From Sandaracinaceae bacterium (GTDB lineage: Bacteria > Myxococcota_A > Polyangia > Polyangiales > Sandaracinaceae), in NCBI GenBank assembly GCA_019637095.1, contig JAHBWG010000088.1, positions 1 to 38,463 on the forward strand: a DNA stretch of 38,463 nucleotides. The letters run 5' to 3'. Below are positions 33,852 to 38,463 of the stretch, piece by piece. Under the pieces are notes generated by a model, which worked only from the letters and a program-made list of their open reading frames with translations, was not told where the DNA came from and made no database searches. Position numbers and translations under genes: made by a program. How positions within the stretch are numbered: the stretch's first letter is position 1; the number at the start of each line of letters is the position of its first letter.

Positions 33852-34922
33852 ATGGGCGACGTCCCGAGCATCGTGCCCCTCCGCATCCACGCGGCGGGAG
33901 ACACGCACATCGGCGGTCGCGGGCACAACGAGGACGCCGTCCTCTTGCGCCCGGACCTCAACCTCTACCTCGTCGCCGACGGCGCGGGTGGGCACAACGC
34001 GGGTCACCTCGCGAGCGCGCTCGCCACGACCGCCGCCGCGCACTACTTCGAGTCGACGCAGGCCGAGGCGGCGAGCGCACCGGCGTTCGACGAGATGGGG
34101 CTGAGCTGGTCGGCGCGGCGCCTCGCGACCGCGTTCCAGCGTGCGAACCGCGAGGTCCGCGAGATCGCCGCGAGCGCGCCGCGCTTCGAGGGGATGGGCA
34201 CCACCCTGGTCGCCGCGTACTTCGATCTCGCCAACGCGACGCTGGTGCTCGCCCACGTCGGCGACAGCCGCTGCTACCGCTTGCGCGAGGGGCACCTCGA
34301 GCGGCTCACGCAGGACCACACGCTCATCAACGAGGTCCTCGAGCTCGCGCCGGACATCGACGCGGACCGCGCGCGCAACCTCCCGCGCAACGTGATCACC
34401 AACGCGCTCGGGATGGAGGATCGCGTGCGCGTCTCGGCGCGCACGCACGAGGTGGTCCCTGGCGATCGCTACCTGCTCTGCTCCGACGGGCTCACCGACG
34501 AGATCGACGACGGCCAGATCCAGCAGGCGCTCTCGCTCGGCAGCTCCTCGTCGGAGGCGGCGCGCCTCCTGATCGATCTCGCCATCGACGGCGGCGCGCG
34601 CGACAACGTCGCGGTCGCCGTGCTCTTCTGCAAGGTCGCGCAGGGCGTCGGCAAGCTCCCCGCGATGCCGATCCCGCCGCGGCGACGCCACCGCGAGGAG
34701 CCGGCCGTCACGGCGCAGAGCGACTTCCCGGAGGTCGAGATCGGCGCGGCGGACTCGATCGAGCTCTCGCTCGAGAGCGCCGACGACTACGAGGTCATCC
34801 GCGTCGAGGACCCGGACGACGACGACGCGCCCGAGATCGAGATCGTGATGAACCGGCGCGCCCGCGAGGAAGAGCGGCGGCGCCGCGCGGACGACACGAT
34901 CATCACCAAGCCCGAGCGGTGA
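33852..34922 (+). CDS. PP2C-family protein phosphatase
   Basis: 356-aa PPM/PP2C Ser/Thr phosphatase. Motifs: GRGHNEDA (N26-D28), VADGAGGHN (D43), GMGTTLVAA, HVGDSRCYR (D138), LTQDHT, CSDGLTDEI (D212) and ARDNVAVAV (D251), giving the manganese-binding aspartates. A C-terminal extension (about 270-356) is acidic (DPDDDDAPEIE) and then Arg-rich, ending DDTIITKPER; the Thr might be a phosphorylation site, an inference. ATG 33852 is chosen over an upstream TTG. Such phosphatases oppose PpkA-like kinases to control type VI secretion in some bacteria, and a VgrG unit lies just beyond. Confidence 0.9.
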   Translation: MGDVPSIVPLRIHAAGDTHIGGRGHNEDAVLLRPDLNLYLVADGAGGHNAGHLASALATTAAAHYFESTQAEAASAPAFDEMGLSWSARRLATAFQRANREVREIAASAPRFEGMGTTLVAAYFDLANATLVLAHVGDSRCYRLREGHLERLTQDHTLINEVLELAPDIDADRARNLPRNVITNALGMEDRVRVSARTHEVVPGDRYLLCSDGLTDEIDDGQIQQALSLGSSSSEAARLLIDLAIDGGARDNVAVAVLFCKVAQGVGKLPAMPIPPRRRHREEPAVTAQSDFPEVEIGAADSIELSLESADDYEVIRVEDPDDDDAPEIEIVMNRRAREEERRRRADDTIITKPER

Positions 34923-34982
34923 GGTCGGTGGAGGGTTGTCCGAACCCCTCGTCGAGTAGTCGGCCACGTGCGCGCTCGACCA

Positions 34983-35267
34983 GTCGCCGGACCTTCAGCT
35001 CGCGCCAAGACGCGAAGGCGCCGCGCCCTCTGCGCGCTCGCCCGCCGAATCGCCCGCCAAGCCGGCCGAAACCCGGCCCTTCCCTTCGCGGCTTGGCGCC
35101 TTCGCGCGAGCCACCGTCGTTCTCGCGCCAAGACGCGAAGACGCGAAGGCGCCGCGCCTCTGCGCGCTCGCCCACCGAATCGCCCGCGGAGTCGCGCCGA
35201 AACCCGGCCCTTCCCTTCGCGGCTTGGCGCCTTCGCGCGAGCCACCGATCCGTCGCCGGACCTTCAG
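34983..35267. repeat. Double palindromic repeat flanked by 16-bp direct repeats
   Basis: Two tandem copies of a roughly 118-126-base element (34999-35116 and 35122-35247) lie between 16-base direct repeats GTCGCCGGACCTTCAG (34983-34998 and 35252-35267). Each copy starts CTCGCGCCAAGACGCGAAGGC and ends with a partial inverted match (GGCGCCTTCGCGCGAG), so it can fold as a large hairpin. The right flanking repeat covers the stop codon of the gene at 35264. The element resembles dispersed REP/BIME-like repeats in myxobacterial genomes. The flanks look like a target-site duplication, suggesting insertion after the gene. Confidence 0.8.
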
Positions 35268-35623
35268 TCCTCGTCGGGGTCGGCGACGCCGTCGAGCTGT
35301 ACGTTCGCGCGCCCGAAGAGGCGGAAGCGCGGCAGCGCGTCGGGCTTGCCTTGCTCGAGCGCGAAGCGGTTCCACGCCGACGCGAACGAGCTGACCATCT
35401 CGAAGAACTTCTCGGGGCTCGTCCGCATCGACGCGACGATGCGCTCGCGCGGCTCGAAGGAGCCGGGCGCCGCGCCGCGCCCGAGGAACGGCTGGTACTC
35501 GGTGAACACGAGGGCGACTCCGTCGCCCGTGATCGCGAGGCGCACGCCGTTGGTGAAGACCGGGTCGCCCTCGGTGCCCCAGTCGACCTCGGCCGGGGCG
35601 TCGTCACGTCGTCGTCGCGTCAT
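35264..35623 (-). CDS. Small protein after VgrG, unknown
   Basis: 119-aa protein starting at ATG 35623, one base from the VgrG stop. Mixed beta/helix reading (GVRLAITGDGVALVFTEYQP, then EKFFEMVSSFASAWNRFA). No signal peptide or membrane segment. The stop codon lies in the right flanking repeat of the palindromic element. It could be an adaptor/chaperone or immunity protein of the neighbouring secretion unit; family unknown. Confidence 0.7.
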   Translation of the reverse strand: MTRRRRDDAPAEVDWGTEGDPVFTNGVRLAITGDGVALVFTEYQPFLGRGAAPGSFEPRERIVASMRTSPEKFFEMVSSFASAWNRFALEQGKPDALPRFRLFGRANVQLDGVADPDED

Positions 35624-35624
35624 G

Positions 35625-37070
35625 TCAGCAGTCGTCGTCCAGCTCGATCGTCACCCCGCTGCCGGTGACGATCCGGCTGTGCGTGGCGTTCGGGCCGACG
35701 ACCGGGCTCGCCGTCTCGGCGTTCGGCACCGCGCCGACGATCACCGGGCGGTCCGGGTCCCCGTTGACGAAGCCGATCACGCACTCCGTCCCGATGTGCA
35801 GCGGCAGGTGCATGCCGTAGCCGCTGCCCGCCGAGGGCTGCGCGCGCCGCACCCAGCGCGACGCCTTGCCGCCGCCGACCCCCGTCTCGTCGCCCGGGAT
35901 CACGACCTTGTAGCGCCCCTCCGGATCGATCGGGGTCATCGTGCTGCGCGCCTCGCCGTCGATCTTCGCGTTGATCAGCCCGTCGATGCGCGGCCACGCC
36001 GCGCGGCGCTGCGGCCGGAACGGCACGCGCGCGGGGATCGCCTCGATCGTCTTGACGAAGCGGCCCTCGCCGTCCTTGCCCAGGCCCTGCGCGATCCCGG
36101 TGACCACGTACTCCTGGTCGAGATCCGGGTTCGGGTGGCCCGTCAGCTCGAAGCGCGCGCCGGGGAAGAGGAAGCGCGAGCCCGTCTCCATCACGAACGT
36201 GTCGTGCGTGACCATCATCTGCTCGGCGCGGATGCGCGCGACCTCGTCGCCCTCCCCCGCGTCCGCGAAGTGGTCGCCGAACAGATCGATGAGCCCGTGC
36301 CCCGTCGCCTCGTCCACCGCGTGCTCGCAGCGGAGCGGCGTCGTCGGCGTGCGCCAGTTGTACTCGCGGACCTGTACCGTCGCGGGCCGGATGCGGCGGA
36401 AGCGGCGCAGGCTCGAGACGCTCCGCGTGTCGTCGCCGCTCGCCGAGGTCGGCGCGTAGTGCAGCGTCTCGTGGTCCGCGACCGGCTCGAAGGCGCCGTT
36501 GTCGTCGCCGAGCACGATCAGCTCGCCCTCCGGGCGCATCTGGAAGTGGAAGTGGATGCCGTAGTGCTCCATCAGGCGGCTGATGAAGGCGTAGTCCGTC
36601 TCCTCGTGCTGCACCGTGTACTCGACCGCCTCGTACGAGCCGTTGCACGCGTCGTCGACGTGCGAGCCGGCGGCGAGGCCGTGCTCGTCGAGCACCGCCT
36701 TGACGATGTCGAGGTAGGACATGTCCTGCCACACGCGGTTGCGCCGCGTCAGCGTGAGGAAGTACAGCTTGGGGACGATGCGCAGCCGGTAGAGCGCCTG
36801 CCCCGCGGTGCGCATGCTGAGCATCTCGAGCTCGCGCACGATCCCGTGCACGTCGTGCTCGCTCGACTCGCCGAAGCCGACGCGCACCGGGTTGGTGAGC
36901 AGGCTGTCGATCGCGTCGTCGCTCAGCCCTCCGTCCCCGAGCACCTCGAGATCGACCTCGTACTCGTAGAGGTCCGAGATCCATTGGCGCCCGTGCCCGG
37001 AGCGACCGACGATCTGCGCGTCCCCGATCTCCGCGTTGCCATGATCGAACACGATGTAGCGACCGCTCAT
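35625..37070 (-). CDS. Short VgrG, type VI secretion spike hub
   Basis: 481-aa VgrG-family protein. The gp27-like hub (about 20-330) has LYRLRIVPKLYFLTLTRRNR, ETDYAFISRLMEHYGIHFHF and GFARFELTGHPN-like phrases; the gp5-like OB fold (about 370-455) has KVVIPGDETGVGGGKASRWVRRAQP and HIGTECVIGFVNGDPDRPVIVG. The protein stops at VTIELDDDC just after the OB fold, so the usual triple-helical needle is absent. ATG 37070 has GGGAG upstream. It forms part of the injected spike of type VI secretion. The needle may be supplied by the DUF3540-like protein encoded before it. Confidence 0.92.
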   Translation of the reverse strand: MSGRYIVFDHGNAEIGDAQIVGRSGHGRQWISDLYEYEVDLEVLGDGGLSDDAIDSLLTNPVRVGFGESSEHDVHGIVRELEMLSMRTAGQALYRLRIVPKLYFLTLTRRNRVWQDMSYLDIVKAVLDEHGLAAGSHVDDACNGSYEAVEYTVQHEETDYAFISRLMEHYGIHFHFQMRPEGELIVLGDDNGAFEPVADHETLHYAPTSASGDDTRSVSSLRRFRRIRPATVQVREYNWRTPTTPLRCEHAVDEATGHGLIDLFGDHFADAGEGDEVARIRAEQMMVTHDTFVMETGSRFLFPGARFELTGHPNPDLDQEYVVTGIAQGLGKDGEGRFVKTIEAIPARVPFRPQRRAAWPRIDGLINAKIDGEARSTMTPIDPEGRYKVVIPGDETGVGGGKASRWVRRAQPSAGSGYGMHLPLHIGTECVIGFVNGDPDRPVIVGAVPNAETASPVVGPNATHSRIVTGSGVTIELDDDC

Positions 37071-37120
37071 CCCACGTCTCCCGGTTCGCGCGCCAGAGGC
37101 GAGCGCGCGCGAGGTGTGCC

Positions 37121-37975
37121 TCAGTCGAGGTAGATCGTCTCGCCCTTGAGCTTCATGTCCTGCCGCGCCTTGAAGAGCGTGCGCTCCCCGAGGATGCGGA
37201 ACGTCTCCTCGGCGACCATGCGCACGCGCCCCGCGCGCGTCTGCGCGAGGCCCTCGACGTCGCGGTAGCTCTCGCCGAGCCGCTCGACGAGCTGCGTCGC
37301 CTCCACGCTCACGCGCCGCGCGACGGTGCGCACCACGTCGGAGGCGAGCTCGAGCGTGTCCGCGCTGAGCTTGGCGTCGCCCTCGACCTCGGTCACCGCG
37401 CGGCCGAGCTTCGCGCGCAGCTCCTCGACCACGAGCTGCACGCCGCGGCGCGCGAGCGAGAGGTGCGCGCCGCCCTCGACCTCGAGCTGCACCGAGCGCG
37501 CCGAGCGCACCTCGACGCCCTCGGCTCCCTCGATGCGCACGCGCTTGGCCGCGCTGAGCATGAGGTCGCCGGCCTCTGCGCGCAGCTCGAGCGCGCCGCG
37601 CGGCGCGACGACACGGCTCTTGCCGTCGCGATGCTCGAACAGCACGGTGCCGTCCGCCGCCTCGACGGTGAGCGTCTCGCCGCCCTCGTCCGAGAGCCGC
37701 ACGCGCGTGCCGTCGGAGGTCTGGGCGAGCACCTCGACCTCGCGCAGGCGCCGCAGCACGCCGATCACGTAGCGGGCGCCGTCGCCGCCGTCCGCGACGA
37801 GGACCTCGTCGCCGACGCGCGGCCGCTCGGCGATCGCGAGGCGCGCCCCGACCACGCCTCCGTCGAGCGCGAGCTCGAGCTCCGCGCCGCGCCCCCCCAC
37901 GACCTCGGCAGGCCGAAACGGGGCGGGCGAGGGGATGGACGCGAGGCGGGGAGCGTTCGAGGTGCGGCGTGACAC
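37121..37975 (-). CDS. DUF3540-like beta-helical spike-associated protein
   Basis: 284-aa protein. N-terminal linker, then an OB-like domain (about 30-95) and a long run of short beta strands (about 100-284) with repeating Val/Arg/Ala/Glu patterns such as LELRAEAGDLMLSAAKRVRIEG and VQLEVEGGAHLSLA, ending MKLKGETIYLD. This fits the DUF3540 family, known next to type VI genes, and the C-terminal needle of VgrG. GTG 37975 is the start; no strong ribosome site is visible. Located 50 nt upstream of the short VgrG on the same strand, so they are probably made together. Identification rests on composition and context. Confidence 0.75.
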   Translation of the reverse strand: MSRRTSNAPRLASIPSPAPFRPAEVVGGRGAELELALDGGVVGARLAIAERPRVGDEVLVADGGDGARYVIGVLRRLREVEVLAQTSDGTRVRLSDEGGETLTVEAADGTVLFEHRDGKSRVVAPRGALELRAEAGDLMLSAAKRVRIEGAEGVEVRSARSVQLEVEGGAHLSLARRGVQLVVEELRAKLGRAVTEVEGDAKLSADTLELASDVVRTVARRVSVEATQLVERLGESYRDVEGLAQTRAGRVRMVAEETFRILGERTLFKARQDMKLKGETIYLD

Positions 37976-38080
37976 GGCGTGAGTCTAGACCAGAACGCCG
38001 ACCCGTTCGACTCCACGTCGCGCGCGGCGCGGCCGCGGCGGCCCGGACGCGCGACCTGCTACGCTCCGCGCCCGGGCGGC

Positions 38081-38463
38081 ATGGTCGGAGAGCGCGCAGA
38101 GACCGTCGTGGTCGAGGGACGCGTCGCGCACGGCGAGCGCGTCGAGGTCGAGCTCCGCGTCGCCGGCGCGGTCGTGGCGCGCGCGGCGCGCGGCGACGCG
38201 CTCAGCGTCTCGACGGGCGACGCAGAGGTCGCGCTCGACGTCTCCGCGCTCGCGCTCGACGGCGTCGAGGCGGAGACGCGGCGCGGCGCGTGGCGAGCGC
38301 TCGCGGCGCACCCGGAGGCGGCCCTCGTCGCGGACCGCGCGCCCGCCCCGCACGTCGCGGCCGAGCTCACCGTGCGCCGGCTCGGTCCGGGCGCCGAGGT
38401 CGCGATCGAGGGCGAGGCGAGCGCGCACGGGTTCGCGGAGGGCACGACGAACCGCGAGCCGGC
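38081..38463 (+). CDS. Partial hypothetical gene, runs off right edge
   Basis: A plus-strand reading from ATG 38081 stays open to the last base (127 codons seen). It begins MVGERAETVVVEGRVAHGER and is Val/Ala/Arg/Glu-rich with alternating hydrophobic and charged residues, resembling beta strands. No signal peptide. Divergent from the DUF3540-like gene, 105 bp away. The family is not recognised and the C-terminal part is missing. Could be a real gene because its composition differs from antisense shadow frames. Confidence 0.55.
   Translation, partial: MVGERAETVVVEGRVAHGERVEVELRVAGAVVARAARGDALSVSTGDAEVALDVSALALDGVEAETRRGAWRALAAHPEAALVADRAPAPHVAAELTVRRLGPGAEVAIEGEASAHGFAEGTTNREP

Noticed and set aside
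34999-35247. Repeat region as a CRISPR array or a coding gene
   Set aside because: Only two long units without regular spacers, and translated frames give the Arg/Ala-rich peptides typical of dispersed intergenic repeats.

Overview
The window looks like chromosomal DNA of a very GC-rich myxobacterium (Myxococcota; a Polyangiales/Sandaracinus-like bacterium is my best guess, inferred from gene style only). The signs are MYXO-CTERM-type sorting tails, Myxococcus-type disulfide repeats, MopE-like metal-binding repeats, many lipoproteins with lipoboxes, extensive use of GTG starts and tightly overlapping genes. I see no rRNA, tRNA, CRISPR array, insertion sequence or phage module.

Layout. 1-3000: a hexanucleotide repeat, then a small lipoprotein coupled to a large EGF-repeat MYXO-CTERM surface protein. 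3048-10700: housekeeping or metabolic genes (oligoribonuclease, galT, a Tat-lipoprotein intradiol dioxygenase, a repeat-tailed membrane protein) interspersed with toxin-antitoxin-like loci: two RHH/PIN pairs with visible candidate operators, one non-RHH/PIN pair, and a solo AbiEii-type nucleotidyltransferase. 10772-13668: an amidase coupled to a MatB-like acyl-CoA ligase. 13722-18631: a compact minus-strand run of envelope genes (lipoprotein, M23 peptidase, Nudix hydrolase, cysteine-rich lipoprotein, Lgt-like transferase, lipoprotein), most overlapping by GTGA. 18663-20048: a transhydrogenase-type flavoprotein. 20116-25466 (plus strand): a lipoprotein, a TlpA-like thioredoxin and a 1146-aa lipoprotein fusing a PQQ-type propeller to VIT and vWA domains. 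25467-27184: a decayed toxin-antitoxin island ending in an intact nucleotidyltransferase/partner pair.

27385-30936 carries argB, an OlsB-like N-acyltransferase, an M14 carboxypeptidase and a PlsC/OlsA-like O-acyltransferase. Together these could supply and acylate ornithine to make an ornithine-type aminolipid. 31037-33776 has a Tat-exported PhoD-like phosphatase convergent with a lipoprotein/TPR pair. 33852-37975 groups a PP2C phosphatase, a short VgrG and a DUF3540-like beta-helical protein, suggesting a type VI secretion spike in which needle and hub are separate polypeptides. A 16-bp-flanked double copy of a dispersed palindromic repeat lies between the phosphatase and the VgrG unit. A divergent gene missed by a stop-to-stop ORF search runs off the right edge.

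The strongest leads are the split VgrG/DUF3540 spike unit, the ornithine-lipid-like cluster, the Lgt paralog coupled to a cysteine-rich tail-anchored lipoprotein, the PQQ-VIT-vWA fusion, and the two palindromic or direct-repeat operators placed on antitoxin start codons. All functions are inferred from motifs read by eye; no database search was made.
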